A program made the position numbers and the translations under genes. The notes beneath the pieces are model-generated. The model was given only the letters and a program-made list of their open reading frames with translations, did not search any database and was not told where the DNA came from. Positions 26,339 to 36,187 of a stretch of 64,000 nt of DNA are shown here, piece by piece (positions within the stretch are counted from its first letter, which is position 1; every line of letters starts with the position of its first letter). The DNA comes from Betaproteobacteria bacterium. GTDB lineage: Bacteria > Pseudomonadota > Gammaproteobacteria > Burkholderiales > Burkholderiaceae_D. Where the stretch lies: contig JANYFL010000042.1 of assembly GCA_025362735.1 (NCBI GenBank), positions 26,665 through 90,664 of the forward strand, given 5' to 3'.

Positions 26339-27721
26339 ATGCAAGTGGCAGCCTCCATCTTCAAGGCCTACGACATCCGTGGCGTCGTCCCCTCAACAGT
26401 TACAGAACAAGTTGCCGAGGGCATTGGCAAGGCGTTTGGAACGATTGCACGTCAGGCTGGTGAGACCTTGGTAGCCGTCGGTCGCGATGGACGCTTGAGT
26501 GGCCCTTCATTGAGCGCCGCGCTGATGCGTGGCCTGGTTTCGGTGGGCATTGAGGTCATTGATGTCGGCGCGGTGACCACGCCAATGTTGTACTTCGCCG
26601 CCAACACGCTCTGCAAAAGTGGCATTCAGGTGACCGGTAGCCACAACCCCAAAGACTATAACGGCTTCAAGATGGTGCTCGCTGGACGCGCCATTTATGG
26701 TGAAGACATCCAGGCCATCAAGCGCATGATGGAAGCCGAAAACTGGATCGAGCAAAGTGGCGGTCAGATTCGCAACGCCGATGTTTTGCCTGCGTATCGG
26801 GATCGGATCGTTGGTGACATCAAGCTGGCGCGCCCGATGAAAGTCGTCGTCGATTCCGGCAACGGCATTGCCGGTGCATCGGCACCCGATATTTTGCGTG
26901 CGATTGGTTGCGAAGTAATCGAGCTGTTCAGCGAAGTCGATGGCAATTTTCCCAATCACCATCCCGATCCAAGCAAACCTGAAAATCTGCGCGATTTAAT
27001 TAACGCACTACAAACCTCTGATGCGGAATTGGGCTTGGCATTTGACGGCGATGCGGATCGTCTGGGCATTGTTACCAAGCAGGGCAATAATATTTATCCG
27101 GATCGGCAGATGATCCTGTTTGCGCGGGACGTGCTGAGCCGCGTGCCGGGTGGCACCATTATCTACGACGTCAAATGTTCGCAACGTTTGGCTCCGGCCA
27201 TTGAAGCCGCAGGCGGCAAGGCGCTGATGTACAAAACCGGCCACTCGTTGATTAAAGCCAAGATGAAGGAGATTGATTCTCCTTTGGGTGGAGAGATGAG
27301 CGGCCACATCTTTTTCAAGGAGCGCTGGTACGGGTTTGACGACGGCACCTATGCAGGCTGCCGCCTGCTGGAAATTGTCAGCAAATCGCCAGATGCCAAT
27401 GCCGTACTCGACGCACTACCCACCAGTTTTTCCACGCCTGAAATGAATGTGCGCTGTGCCGAAGGCGAGCCGCCCAAAGTAGTGGCGCAAGCGGTTGCTC
27501 TGGCCAAATTTGCAGCGCCCGCGAAGATCAATACGATTGATGGTCTGCGTGTCGATTGGCCGGACGGCTTTGGCTTGCTGCGTTCGAGCAATACCACGCC
27601 GGTGCTGGTGCTGCGTTTCGAAGGGCACACCGAAGCAGCGCTGCATCGTATTGAGGCCGACATGCTCGCCTTATTGCGTCAGGTTAAACCGGATGCCAAG
27701 TTCGAAGCCGCTGCGCACTGA
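26339..27721 (+). CDS. phosphomannomutase/phosphoglucomutase (AlgC/ManB-like)
   Basis: Interconverts hexose 6- and 1-phosphates to supply sugar nucleotides for polysaccharide and LPS. The 460 residues have the four-domain phosphohexomutase plan: FKAYDIRG near the start, catalytic phosphoserine loop VTGSHNPKDYNGFK near residue 100, metal loop FDGDADR near 235, sugar loop GGEMSGH and phosphate-binding RSSNTTP at the end. The ATG at 26339 follows AAGGA at 26325; the ATG at 26315 has no ribosome-binding site. It is a single gene divergent from the methyltransferase-like lipoprotein. Confidence 0.92.
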   Translation: MQVAASIFKAYDIRGVVPSTVTEQVAEGIGKAFGTIARQAGETLVAVGRDGRLSGPSLSAALMRGLVSVGIEVIDVGAVTTPMLYFAANTLCKSGIQVTGSHNPKDYNGFKMVLAGRAIYGEDIQAIKRMMEAENWIEQSGGQIRNADVLPAYRDRIVGDIKLARPMKVVVDSGNGIAGASAPDILRAIGCEVIELFSEVDGNFPNHHPDPSKPENLRDLINALQTSDAELGLAFDGDADRLGIVTKQGNNIYPDRQMILFARDVLSRVPGGTIIYDVKCSQRLAPAIEAAGGKALMYKTGHSLIKAKMKEIDSPLGGEMSGHIFFKERWYGFDDGTYAGCRLLEIVSKSPDANAVLDALPTSFSTPEMNVRCAEGEPPKVVAQAVALAKFAAPAKINTIDGLRVDWPDGFGLLRSSNTTPVLVLRFEGHTEAALHRIEADMLALLRQVKPDAKFEAAAH

Positions 27722-27731
27722 GGTAGGCGTT

Positions 27732-27768
27732 CCCTCCCTTTCAAGGGGAGGGTTAGGGTGGGGATGGG
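27732..27768. repeat. REP-like palindromic element
   Basis: CCCTCCCTTTCAAGGGGAGGG stem-loop followed by TTAGGGTGGGGATGGG. It fills the 55-bp gap between the convergent phosphohexomutase and alpha/beta hydrolase genes. Confidence 0.75.
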
Positions 27769-27776
27769 TCTACCGA

Positions 27777-28658
27777 TCAATCATTTTTCAAAACAAAATC
27801 GGTGAACTCCTGTTCGACCGGAGCAAGAAAACGTAAGGGTTTGGCCACTGCACCCAGGAGGGTGATGTGGCTCACGCCACTATGGACTTTGACTTGAACG
27901 TCCACGCCAGCCTCTCGCAATTTGGCTGCGAGTTTCTGGGTATTACGCTCCGTGAAGACGTAGGTATCGTCCTTGGCAGCGATCAGCAGAGTTTTCGGTG
28001 CATCATGGCTCACGTGTGCAATCGGTTGGGAATCTGCAGGCGTATTGGGGAAGTCGAATACAGGTTTGACCGCTTCCGTTTCAATTGGTAGAAAGTTGTA
28101 GGGCCCAGCTAAACCAATAAAGCCGCGTAGCTGTTGGGGCTTGAGGCCTTGTGCACCCAGCCAGCGTGGGTCATACGCCAGCATGGCTGCGTTATAGGCA
28201 CCGGCGCTGTGGCCCGCAACGAAAATGCGTTGAGTGTCACCACCATATGCCGCAATATTGCGAAAGGTCCAGGCCATGGCTGTCGCACAGTCCTGCAGAA
28301 ATCCGGGATAGCGCACTTCCGGATACAAACGATAGTCAGCAATCACGGCAATAATGCCGCGCGCAGCCAGTGCTTCGCCCACAAATACATAATCTTTTCT
28401 GTCGCCACTATTCCAGCTCCCACCGTAAAAAAACACCACGGCCGGCGCATGTGCTGGCTTTGAAAGTGGCTGGTAAACATCGAGCCGCATACGCGGATTT
28501 TCGCCATAAGCAATGTCCGCTGTCTTGACGTAGTCGGAGGGCGTCAGGCGGTTGATCACATCGGTGACTGAACAACCCGACAGCAGGCCAATGATGGCGA
28601 GCTTGAGTAGTGTGAATGCGGGAAAGCGAACGCTTCTTAAAACCAAAGGTAGATTCAT
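27777..28658 (-). CDS. alpha/beta hydrolase lipoprotein
   Basis: A 293-residue esterase-like protein with a lipoprotein signal (LLSGC, Cys29). Fold motifs are the oxyanion segment FFYGGSWNSGD (a Tyr-Gly-Gly variant of HGG), nucleophile elbow GHSAG with Ser151, an acid in AAKDDTY (Asp230/231) and His264 in GVSHITLL. This is the BD-FAE/hormone-sensitive-lipase-like group acting on small esters (family knowledge). It is predicted to be anchored at a membrane facing the periplasm. It converges on the phosphohexomutase gene across a REP-like element. Confidence 0.85.
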   Translation of the reverse strand: MNLPLVLRSVRFPAFTLLKLAIIGLLSGCSVTDVINRLTPSDYVKTADIAYGENPRMRLDVYQPLSKPAHAPAVVFFYGGSWNSGDRKDYVFVGEALAARGIIAVIADYRLYPEVRYPGFLQDCATAMAWTFRNIAAYGGDTQRIFVAGHSAGAYNAAMLAYDPRWLGAQGLKPQQLRGFIGLAGPYNFLPIETEAVKPVFDFPNTPADSQPIAHVSHDAPKTLLIAAKDDTYVFTERNTQKLAAKLREAGVDVQVKVHSGVSHITLLGAVAKPLRFLAPVEQEFTDFVLKND

Positions 28659-28753
28659 ATTGAAAGAAAAAACGGCCAGAGTTCCGGATGATCACTCTAG
28701 ATACGCAGTGTTTGGCCCGACGGATTCAGGCTAGGCTTAGAGACTCGATTCGA

Positions 28754-29944
28754 TCAGCGTCGATCAATGATGCGCGACAACCTGAAAAATAACCAAAGTC
28801 CGCCTGACACGACGACCATGACGGCCATCGTCAGCCAGAAGCCATAGTCATCTTTCAGTAGCGGCATGTCCTGGAAGTTCATGCCAAAAATACCGGTAAT
28901 CAAAGTCAGTGGCGCGAAGATGGCGGTAATCACGGTCAGCATGCGCACAATCTGGTTGGTGCGATGGGCGGTCGCCGAGAAATGCAATTGCAAGGCGGAT
29001 TCAATCGAATCCTGCAAGCGGCGCGCGTGATGCAGCACACGGGTGATGTGTTCCATCACGTCATTAATGCGTACCAACAAGATGTCATGGCGACGGGCAT
29101 TCTGTGCCGCAGTAAGGGCTTCCTCAATAGCGCCCGTTGCATCGAGGTTATCGACGAGATTGTCGCGAAATTCCTGCATGGCATCGCGTTGCTCTTCGCA
29201 CAGATTTTCAAGTTTGCGTAGTTCAATGCGGGCATCCAGCAGGGCCTGCCAATTAGAAAACGAACGTCGGGGATTTAACAAATCGCGCTGCCAGCGATCG
29301 AGCTGATCGGTCAGTGGCTGACGTAGTTCGAGATAGCGATCCACCATCGCATTCAGCAGCCGCAGCATCAGATCTTCGGGTCGCGATGGGGGACGGCTCT
29401 GATGTGCAGCCGCACTCAAGCCGAGAACATTTTGATCCGGCTCGACCGTCCCTGCATCTGTCTTGCAGCGATAGTCGAGCAAACGCGAGCGTATCTGTTC
29501 GATGGTGCGGCTGGTCCGTGAACTGACCGTCACCAGCGCTTGGTCACACAGAAAAAAAGTTACTGGCATCGTACCGATACGCGTGATTTCCGTCAGCCCC
29601 TCGGCCTTGCGCAGTGGCACGGAACGCGGAACCGAGACACGAAGTCCACTCTCATCCACCGTCTCACCCACCGACAGCTTACGGAAAACGATCATCTCGT
29701 AGTCCTGGGTGGAATCAAAGTAGGAGGGGTGGCCGAGGTTGACTGCGTCGATCAGATGCGGTTCAAGTATGCGTGTGCCGGTAATTTTTTCGACCTTGTC
29801 GCGCCACACTTGGCTGTCGGTGTCGACTTCGTCGTGTGTGGCATCAAGCCACAGAAAGCTCTTTGATGGCAGTGTTGCTGTCGACGGATTGGAAGCCGCG
29901 TCGACCCGCACCATTTGAGTTTCATTGACGAGATAGATATCCAT
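28754..29944 (-). CDS. CorA/ZntB-family divalent cation transporter
   Basis: An inner-membrane metal channel of 396 residues. A long N-terminal cytoplasmic domain with coiled-coil helices (RWQRDLLNPRRSFSNWQALL, then KLENLCEEQRDAMQEFRDNL) is followed by two C-terminal transmembrane helices. The family signature GMN is at GIFGMNFQDMPLL. ZntB and CorA share this plan, so the metal (Mg, Co, Ni or Zn) cannot be named. It begins 17 bp after the hemB stop codon on the same strand; cotranscription is likely, and metal supply for Mg-type HemB is a possible link (inference). Confidence 0.87.
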   Translation of the reverse strand: MDIYLVNETQMVRVDAASNPSTATLPSKSFLWLDATHDEVDTDSQVWRDKVEKITGTRILEPHLIDAVNLGHPSYFDSTQDYEMIVFRKLSVGETVDESGLRVSVPRSVPLRKAEGLTEITRIGTMPVTFFLCDQALVTVSSRTSRTIEQIRSRLLDYRCKTDAGTVEPDQNVLGLSAAAHQSRPPSRPEDLMLRLLNAMVDRYLELRQPLTDQLDRWQRDLLNPRRSFSNWQALLDARIELRKLENLCEEQRDAMQEFRDNLVDNLDATGAIEEALTAAQNARRHDILLVRINDVMEHITRVLHHARRLQDSIESALQLHFSATAHRTNQIVRMLTVITAIFAPLTLITGIFGMNFQDMPLLKDDYGFWLTMAVMVVVSGGLWLFFRLSRIIDRR

Positions 29945-29961
29945 CTGTAATCAGGCAGCCT

Positions 29962-31014
<1,053 letters not shown>

Positions 31015-31073
31015 TCAGAACGATTGCACTTTGAAAAGTTTTGTTACGAAATCAAACCAGGAATTCACCGGAT

Positions 31074-31103
31074 TTGAGAACTTTTTATATGACGGCCTAT
31101 CTT
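31074..31103 (+). promoter_or_regulatory. predicted promoter of the anti-hemB small RNA
   Basis: TTGAGA at 31074-31079 and TATCTT at 31098-31103 with an 18-bp spacer, pointing away from hemB. Transcription would start near 31110, just before the first hairpin of the RNA. Confidence 0.5.
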
Positions 31104-31109
31104 ATCGTA

Positions 31110-31209
31110 CAGATGGCCTTGCCATCTCCCGTTTCTCCTCCCTGAGCGGGGCCTCCGTATGAGGCGTTCTGACCCCGGTGCGACTCCCCTTGCGCCGGGG
31201 TCTTTTTTT
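31110..31209 (+). ncRNA. anti-hemB-type small RNA
   Basis: A plus-strand RNA of about 100 nt in the hemB upstream spacer, where no plus-strand gene exists. It shows a 7-bp hairpin AGATGGC-CTT-GCCATCT (31111-31127), a single-stranded C/U-rich stretch containing CTCCTCCC (31136-31142 region), a second hairpin GCCTC-CGTAT-GAGGC (31151-31165) and a strong terminator hairpin ending in TC plus seven T. Two stem-loops plus a terminator, reversed relative to hemB in a betaproteobacterium, match my memory of the published anti-hemB RNA motif. The CUCCUCC stretch could pair with Shine-Dalgarno sequences of target mRNAs (inference). Confidence 0.75.
31171..31209 (+). terminator. rho-independent terminator of the small RNA
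   Basis: GACCCCGG at 31171-31178 pairs with CCGGGGTC at 31195-31202, with further G-U and G-C pairs inside, followed by seven T. It works only on the plus strand and therefore marks a plus-strand transcript between two minus-strand genes. Confidence 0.9.
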
Positions 31210-31212
31210 GTT

Positions 31213-31360
31213 TTTTGCTTGTCAAAGCTACTGCGCACAAGCAATGCCGCGTTGGGCAGTGCTCGAAATCCTCATGTACAGACGTACATTCCGGTTCCTG
31301 CGCGCTGTCCGCCTTACCTTGTTGCCGCTCGCTACTCTTTGCAAAGCCCAAACGCCAGAT
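31213..31360. other. 148-bp spacer between small RNA and engB, no gene recognised
   Basis: The stretch contains a palindrome ATGTAC-AGAC-GTACAT at 31274-31289 in a composition unlike coding DNA. It would be the 3' untranslated region of engB on the minus strand. The wording seems familiar from other betaproteobacterial hemB/engB spacers, but I cannot verify that. Short ORFs across it are not convincing. Confidence 0.4.
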
Positions 31361-31981
31361 TTATTTCAGACCGAGCAACCTTAAGACGTGCTCTTGAGCT
31401 TCCTCTACCCCAGTTTTCTTCAGACTGGAAAACAGTTGAGCCGTATGTTTGTCACCGTAAGCGGCCAGACCGCGCTTTGTGCTTAATAAAGCGGCATTGC
31501 TTTCGCTGCGATTCAGTTTGTCGGCCTTGGTTAGCAGGGCGTGAATCGGTTTCCCGGTCGGCGCAAACCATTCGATCATCTGGATATCCAAATCAGTTAA
31601 CGGGCGCCGGGCGTCCATGATCAGGATCAGGGCCTGTAGAGGATTGCGATGCCGGATGTAGGTGCTGAGCGTTTCTTCCCAATGCGCCTTCGATTCGCGC
31701 GCGACTTTGGCATAACCATAGCCCGGCAAATCCACCAGAAAAGCGGCGGGAAGCTCCTCATCTTCGGCGTGTTTGCCAACGGCAAAAAAATTCAGGTGCT
31801 GGGTCCGACCCGGGGTTTTGCTGGAGAACGCCAGGCGACCCTGCTGACAAATGACATTGATTGCGGTCGATTTCCCGGCATTGGAACGGCCGGCAAAGGC
31901 GACTTCCGGCAAGCCCAGCATGGGCAGTTGATGAAGCTGGTCGGCAGTCGTGAAAAAACGGGTTTGTTGGAGAATGGACAT
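31361..31981 (-). CDS. engB: ribosome biogenesis GTPase EngB (YihA/YsxC)
   Basis: An essential GTPase for 50S assembly and division in many bacteria (family knowledge). It has 206 residues with all G motifs: G1 GRSNAGKST near residue 30, the switch I Thr in TPGRTQ, G3 DLPGYGYA and G4 TKAD. The ATG at 31981 gives the normal N-terminus ([16 protein letters not shown]); a TTG at 32017 would add twelve unconserved residues. It is divergent from cytochrome c4, a pairing often seen in betaproteobacteria. Confidence 0.93.
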   Translation of the reverse strand: MSILQQTRFFTTADQLHQLPMLGLPEVAFAGRSNAGKSTAINVICQQGRLAFSSKTPGRTQHLNFFAVGKHAEDEELPAAFLVDLPGYGYAKVARESKAHWEETLSTYIRHRNPLQALILIMDARRPLTDLDIQMIEWFAPTGKPIHALLTKADKLNRSESNAALLSTKRGLAAYGDKHTAQLFSSLKKTGVEEAQEHVLRLLGLK

Positions 31982-32093
31982 GCGGGGAACGGTTGGACTT
32001 CGATTGAAACGCCACAATTTGAGGGCTTGCAGCAGATAGGAAGTACTGATTTGGAGCTTGCTAACAATTAAACCATGCCCCGGAACTCCGCTG

Positions 32094-32099
32094 TATAAT
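32094..32099 (+). promoter_or_regulatory. -10 box upstream of cytochrome c4
   Basis: A perfect TATAAT hexamer preceded directly by TG, 102 bp before the cytochrome c4 start. No good -35 was found at the normal distance, so this is only a candidate. Confidence 0.35.
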
Positions 32100-32200
32100 A
32101 CGGCGGTTTTTGGCCCCCTTGGTAGTCACCTTGATTCACCCAGGATGTTGCCGATCCCACAACAAAAATCGCATATTTTGCTAACAAGACAGGTGTATTA

Positions 32201-32884
32201 ATGATACGCGCCGTGACAATGACAACAGCAAAAATTCTCCGTCCCCCTTTTCTTCGTCCCATTTCGCTTTTCTTATTAACTGTGGCCTGTAGTGCCGCCC
32301 TTGCCGAAGCAAGCGCGCCTGCCAAAAAGCCGGATTTGGCCAAAGGTGCCAATCTGGCCAACACCGTCTGTGCAGCCTGTCACGGTGCCGACGGCAATAC
32401 CATCGGCAGCGGCTTTCCCAAGCTCGCCGGGCAGCACCCGGAATATTTATATAAGCAGCTTGCCAGTTTCAAACCCAAGCCCGGAGCAACAGAGCCAGAG
32501 CGTGCGAATGGCATCATGATGGGATTCAGCATGCCCCTCTCCGATGAGGACATGCACAATGTTGCCGCCTACTATGCAGGACAAAAACTCAAGCCAGCCA
32601 CGGCACGTAACAAGGATACGGTGGCTCTAGGCCAGAAAATCTATCGTGGCGGGATTGCAGAAAAGAATGTGCCCGCTTGCTCCAGCTGCCACAGTCCGGA
32701 TGGCGCAGGCATGCCGATCCAATATCCGCGCGTTGGGGGACAATGGGCCGAGTACACCGAAGCGCAACTCGTTGCCTTCCGCAGTGGCACACGCAAAAAT
32801 AATTCTGTAATGGCCACCATTGCGGCACGATTGTCCGATGCAGAAATGAAGGCCGTTTCGGATTACATTGCTGGACTGCGTTGA
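32201..32884 (+). CDS. cytochrome c4 (dihaem c-type cytochrome)
   Basis: A periplasmic electron carrier of 227 residues. A signal peptide (about residues 20-36, ending ALAEA) precedes two cytochrome c domains with haem motifs CAACH (C57-H61) and CSSCH (C160-H164). Distal Met ligands are probably in the GFSMPLSDED and NNSVM segments. Cytochrome c4 donates electrons to terminal oxidases (family knowledge). The ATG follows AGGTG by five bases. It is followed by a strong terminator and then msrPQ. Confidence 0.93.
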   Translation: MIRAVTMTTAKILRPPFLRPISLFLLTVACSAALAEASAPAKKPDLAKGANLANTVCAACHGADGNTIGSGFPKLAGQHPEYLYKQLASFKPKPGATEPERANGIMMGFSMPLSDEDMHNVAAYYAGQKLKPATARNKDTVALGQKIYRGGIAEKNVPACSSCHSPDGAGMPIQYPRVGGQWAEYTEAQLVAFRSGTRKNNSVMATIAARLSDAEMKAVSDYIAGLR

Positions 32885-32924
32885 ACGAAAAGGGCAATTC
32901 AGTTCTCAAGAAAAAATATTTTGG

Positions 32925-32953
32925 AAAAGGCGGCATTTGCCGCCTTTTTTTTG
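32925..32953 (+). terminator. rho-independent terminator of cytochrome c4
   Basis: AAAAGGCGGC-ATTT-GCCGCCTTTT perfect 10-bp stem followed by further T, 40 bp after the stop codon. Confidence 0.92.
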
Positions 32954-33020
32954 GTCTATTGTCTGGCTGTAAGTTTTCAGCGTTTGCTACGACCATACTG
33001 GACTTATCGAGGAATCCATC

Positions 33021-33986
33021 ATGCTGATTCAACGTTCACCTGAAATCCTGTCCTCCGAGATCACGCCTCGAGCCGTGTTTGAAAACCGTCGCGCCTTCAT
33101 TCAAAAAATGGCGGCAGGTTCAATAGCCGCAGGCGTAGTCGGCACACTGAATACGGCCCAAGCGCAAAGTGCAAGCGCTCAGAAGCTGACTGCAAAAGCC
33201 AATCCCCTCTATCAGGTCACAGACAAGACGACGCCTTATAAGGACATCACCAGTTACAACAATTATTATGAATTCGGCACCAACAAGGGGGAGCCGGTCA
33301 TGTCAGCTGGAACGCTCAAGCCCCGCCCGTGGAACGTGGTGGTGGATGGACTGGTGAAGAAACCCAAGACTTATGACCTCGACAGTTTGCTGAAACTCGC
33401 ACCACTGGAAGAGCGTCTTTATCGGTTGCGTTGCGTAGAGGGCTGGTCGATGGTCATTCCCTGGATTGGCTTTCCTCTTGCAGAATTGATCAAGCAAGTA
33501 GAGCCGACCAGTGACGCCAAGTTTGTGGAGTTTGTAACCTTGGCTGATCCCAAACAGATGCCCGGCCTGCTCTCTCCTGTTTTGGACTGGCCCTATCGTG
33601 AAGGCTTGCGTCTCGATGAGGCCAATCATCCTTTGACTCTGTTAACTTTTGGCCTGTATGGAGAAGTGCTACCGAATCAGAACGGCGCACCGGTGCGGAT
33701 TACCGTGCCCTGGAAATATGGTTTCAAGAGCGCCAAGTCGATTGTCAAAATAAGCTTTACGAATCGCATGCCTGTTACGTCCTGGAATCAATCCGCACCG
33801 CAGGAATATGGTTTTTACTCGAACGTTAATCCCAACGTGGACCATCCGCGCTGGAGCCAGGCCAGTGAGCGCCGTATCGGAGAAGATGGATTCTTTTCTC
33901 CGAAACGCAAGACCTTAATGTTCAATGGTTATGAAACACAGGTCGGACAACTATACGCAGGTATGGATCTGAAAAAATTCTATTGA
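33021..33986 (+). CDS. msrP: protein-methionine-sulfoxide reductase catalytic subunit MsrP
   Basis: A periplasmic molybdopterin enzyme that repairs methionine sulfoxide in envelope proteins. The 321 residues start with a Tat-type leader (RRAFIQ at 23-28, hydrophobic stretch to about residue 46). The sulfite-oxidase fold includes the Mo-coordinating Cys138 in [27 protein letters not shown] is also typical of YedY. It overlaps or abuts msrQ, the haem membrane partner, forming the canonical MsrPQ pair. Confidence 0.95.
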   Translation: MLIQRSPEILSSEITPRAVFENRRAFIQKMAAGSIAAGVVGTLNTAQAQSASAQKLTAKANPLYQVTDKTTPYKDITSYNNYYEFGTNKGEPVMSAGTLKPRPWNVVVDGLVKKPKTYDLDSLLKLAPLEERLYRLRCVEGWSMVIPWIGFPLAELIKQVEPTSDAKFVEFVTLADPKQMPGLLSPVLDWPYREGLRLDEANHPLTLLTFGLYGEVLPNQNGAPVRITVPWKYGFKSAKSIVKISFTNRMPVTSWNQSAPQEYGFYSNVNPNVDHPRWSQASERRIGEDGFFSPKRKTLMFNGYETQVGQLYAGMDLKKFY

Positions 33987-33994
33987 GCCACTCT

Positions 33995-34642
33995 ATGTCT
34001 GCCAACGCCCTGCCTAAAAAACCCTTCAGTATTGCGACACCTAGTTCCAGCGCTGTCAGTGGTATCAAAGCTTTGATTTTCATTCTTGCGTTAATTCCTT
34101 TGGCTCGCTTGCTGTTTGGTGCATTCACGCAAAACCTGGGTGCAAATCCTATCGAGTTTATTACGCGTAATACCGGTGACTGGACGCTGATTTTTCTGTG
34201 CATCACTTTGACCGTCACGCCATTGCGACGCTTGAGCAAATGGAACTGGCTACTGCGTTTGCGCCGCATGTTGGGTTTGTTTTGTTTTTTCTACGCCAGC
34301 TTGCATTTCACAACCTTCATCTGGTTTGACCATTTTTTCGATCTGGCTGAAATGTTTAAAGACGTGGTCAAGCGGCCATTCATCACGGTGGGCTTCAGCG
34401 CTTTTGTCTTATTGCTACCGCTGGCAGTCACGTCAACCAATGGCATGGTCAAACGTCTGGGCGCGAAAAAATGGCAGCTGTTGCATCGACTGGTTTATTT
34501 GATTGCAGGCTTGGCGATCCTGCATTTCTGGTGGATGAAAGCAGGCAAGCATGACTTTTTTCAACCGATTATTTACGGAACCATCCTCGCCATCCTGCTC
34601 GGATACCGGTTGCTGCATTGGCTAAAGAATCGCCAAGCTTGA
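33995..34642 (+). CDS. msrQ: haem-binding membrane subunit MsrQ
   Basis: An integral membrane cytochrome b-like protein of 215 residues that passes electrons from the respiratory chain to MsrP. About six transmembrane helices are predicted. Haem-ligand histidines are likely in FFYASLHFTTFIWFDH and in KWQLLHRLVYLIAGLAILHF. The ATG at 33995 was chosen, 8 bp after the msrP stop. A TTG at 33983 would give a 4-base overlap and four extra residues. Confidence 0.93.
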   Translation: MSANALPKKPFSIATPSSSAVSGIKALIFILALIPLARLLFGAFTQNLGANPIEFITRNTGDWTLIFLCITLTVTPLRRLSKWNWLLRLRRMLGLFCFFYASLHFTTFIWFDHFFDLAEMFKDVVKRPFITVGFSAFVLLLPLAVTSTNGMVKRLGAKKWQLLHRLVYLIAGLAILHFWWMKAGKHDFFQPIIYGTILAILLGYRLLHWLKNRQA

Positions 34643-34670
34643 TGACTCGGTTGGAACCTTAGTTAAAACC

Positions 34671-35999
34671 TTAGTCCGGCAGTAGCTGTTCGCCTGACAG
34701 CAGATGTTCAACGGTTTCGCGAGAACGAATCAAGTGCATTGCATCGCCATCAACCATGACTTCTGCGGCTCTGGGACGCGTGTTGTAGTTGGAGGACATG
34801 GTCATGCCGTAGGCACCCGCAGACAGCAGGGCCAGCACATCGCCCTCGGACACGGCCAGTGAACGATCCCGCGCCAGCCAGTCGCCCGATTCACAAACCG
34901 GTCCGACGATGTCCCAATGTTTGGGCACAACTTCACTCAACACTGCAGGAGCAATACCATGCCATGCTTCGTACATGGCAGGGCGCATCAGATCGTTCAT
35001 CGCGGCATCGACAATCGCGAAATTTTTTGATGCTCCGGGTTTCAAGTATTCAACCCGAGTCAATAACGCGCCTGCATTCCCAACCAGAGAACGGCCTGGT
35101 TCGAACAAGAGCTTGATCGGAGTGCCGCCATATTGGGCAGCACGCCACGCACCGATACGGGCGAACACACGTGCCAGATAGCTACCAACCGCGACCGGCG
35201 TCACACCCGATTCTTCATCACCATAGGCAATACCAATGCCACCGCCCAGATCAAGATGTTCAAGCGTAATGCCTTCTCGAGAGAGCGTATCGATCAAGCT
35301 GATCAACTTATCCAGCGCTTCCAGCAAAGGTGAGTCGTCCAGCAGTTGTGAACCAATATGACAGTCGATTCCGGTCACACGCAAATGGGGCAATCTGACG
35401 GCTTCACGATAAGCCTGTAATGCATCTTCGAAAGCAACACCGAACTTGTTTTCTTTCAGGCCAGTGGAAATATAAGGATGGGTTTTTGGATCCACGTCCG
35501 GGTTGACGCGCAGCGAAACAGCGGCGCGTTTACCCATTGCTCCGGCAACTTCATTGAGACGATGTAGTTCAGAAATCGACTCGACGTTGAAGCACAGAAT
35601 ATTTTGTTCGAGGGCAAAGCGCATTTCCTCACGCGACTTGCCCACGCCCGAAAAAATGGTTTTTGAAGCCTGACCACCTGCGGCCAGAACACGCTGGAGT
35701 TCACCACCTGAAACGATGTCGAATCCCGCGCCCAGACGAGCAAACTGATTGAGAATCGCCAAATTGGAATTGGCTTTGACGGCATAACAAATTAGTGCCG
35801 CATTCGGCCCGCCACGAAGTTGTGCCGCTTCGGCATAGGCATGGAAGTTATCAATCAATGCCGCCCGTGAATAAACATAGAGTGGCGTGGAAAAGGACTC
35901 GGCCAAACGGAGGGCAGTGACCTCTTCAATATGCAGTTCTTGTTGTGATTGATTCTGTCCAGGAACCGCCCGATATTCAAAAAATGGGGGCAGCTTCAT
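34671..35999 (-). CDS. lysA: diaminopimelate decarboxylase
   Basis: A PLP enzyme converting meso-diaminopimelate to lysine, the last step of lysine synthesis. It has 442 residues. The PLP-binding lysine is K75 in CYAVKANSN; other family motifs are HIGSQL, the phosphate-binding DLGGGIG, FEPGRSLV and CESGD. The start codon overlaps the lptM stop by ATGA, so the two genes are translationally coupled. Confidence 0.96.
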   Translation of the reverse strand: MKLPPFFEYRAVPGQNQSQQELHIEEVTALRLAESFSTPLYVYSRAALIDNFHAYAEAAQLRGGPNAALICYAVKANSNLAILNQFARLGAGFDIVSGGELQRVLAAGGQASKTIFSGVGKSREEMRFALEQNILCFNVESISELHRLNEVAGAMGKRAAVSLRVNPDVDPKTHPYISTGLKENKFGVAFEDALQAYREAVRLPHLRVTGIDCHIGSQLLDDSPLLEALDKLISLIDTLSREGITLEHLDLGGGIGIAYGDEESGVTPVAVGSYLARVFARIGAWRAAQYGGTPIKLLFEPGRSLVGNAGALLTRVEYLKPGASKNFAIVDAAMNDLMRPAMYEAWHGIAPAVLSEVVPKHWDIVGPVCESGDWLARDRSLAVSEGDVLALLSAGAYGMTMSSNYNTRPRAAEVMVDGDAMHLIRSRETVEHLLSGEQLLPD

Positions 36000-36148
36000 T
36001 TCTTTCCGCTGGAATTGGGCGCATCGGGATTCGGCAAATACAGCGGGCCGCGCTGTCCGCAGGCGCTCAGCTGACTGACCAGCACCCCCAACAAGGCCGC
36101 TAGAATGCAGGTACGAACAAGGCCTTTGGGGCGGGGTGTGATCATCAT
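35996..36148 (-). CDS. lptM: small LPS-assembly lipoprotein LptM (YifL)
   Basis: A 50-residue lipoprotein whose lipobox LSAC gives Cys30 as the lipidated residue. The mature peptide begins CGQRGPLYLP, the LptM/YifL signature, and ends with a short polar tail. In E. coli LptM aids LptD maturation in the outer-membrane LPS translocon (family knowledge). The start may be either of two adjacent ATGs (36148 or 36145). Its TGA overlaps the lysA ATG, the usual lptM-lysA coupling, and cyaY is divergent 39 bp away. Confidence 0.92.
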   Translation of the reverse strand: MMITPRPKGLVRTCILAALLGVLVSQLSACGQRGPLYLPNPDAPNSSGKK

Positions 36149-36166
36149 GATGAGATGGATAAGTAA

Positions 36167-36179
36167 CGATTCTGAATCG
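36167..36179. promoter_or_regulatory. palindrome in the lptM-cyaY divergent spacer
   Basis: CGATTC-T-GAATCG is a perfect odd palindrome within the 39-bp gap between two divergent starts. A shared regulator or overlapping promoters are possible; no further support. Confidence 0.3.
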
Positions 36180-36187
36180 AGTTTAGC

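Noticed and set aside
31097..31351. 84-codon minus-strand ORF across the small-RNA region
   Set aside because: It runs antisense through the small RNA and its terminator; the composition is not protein-like.
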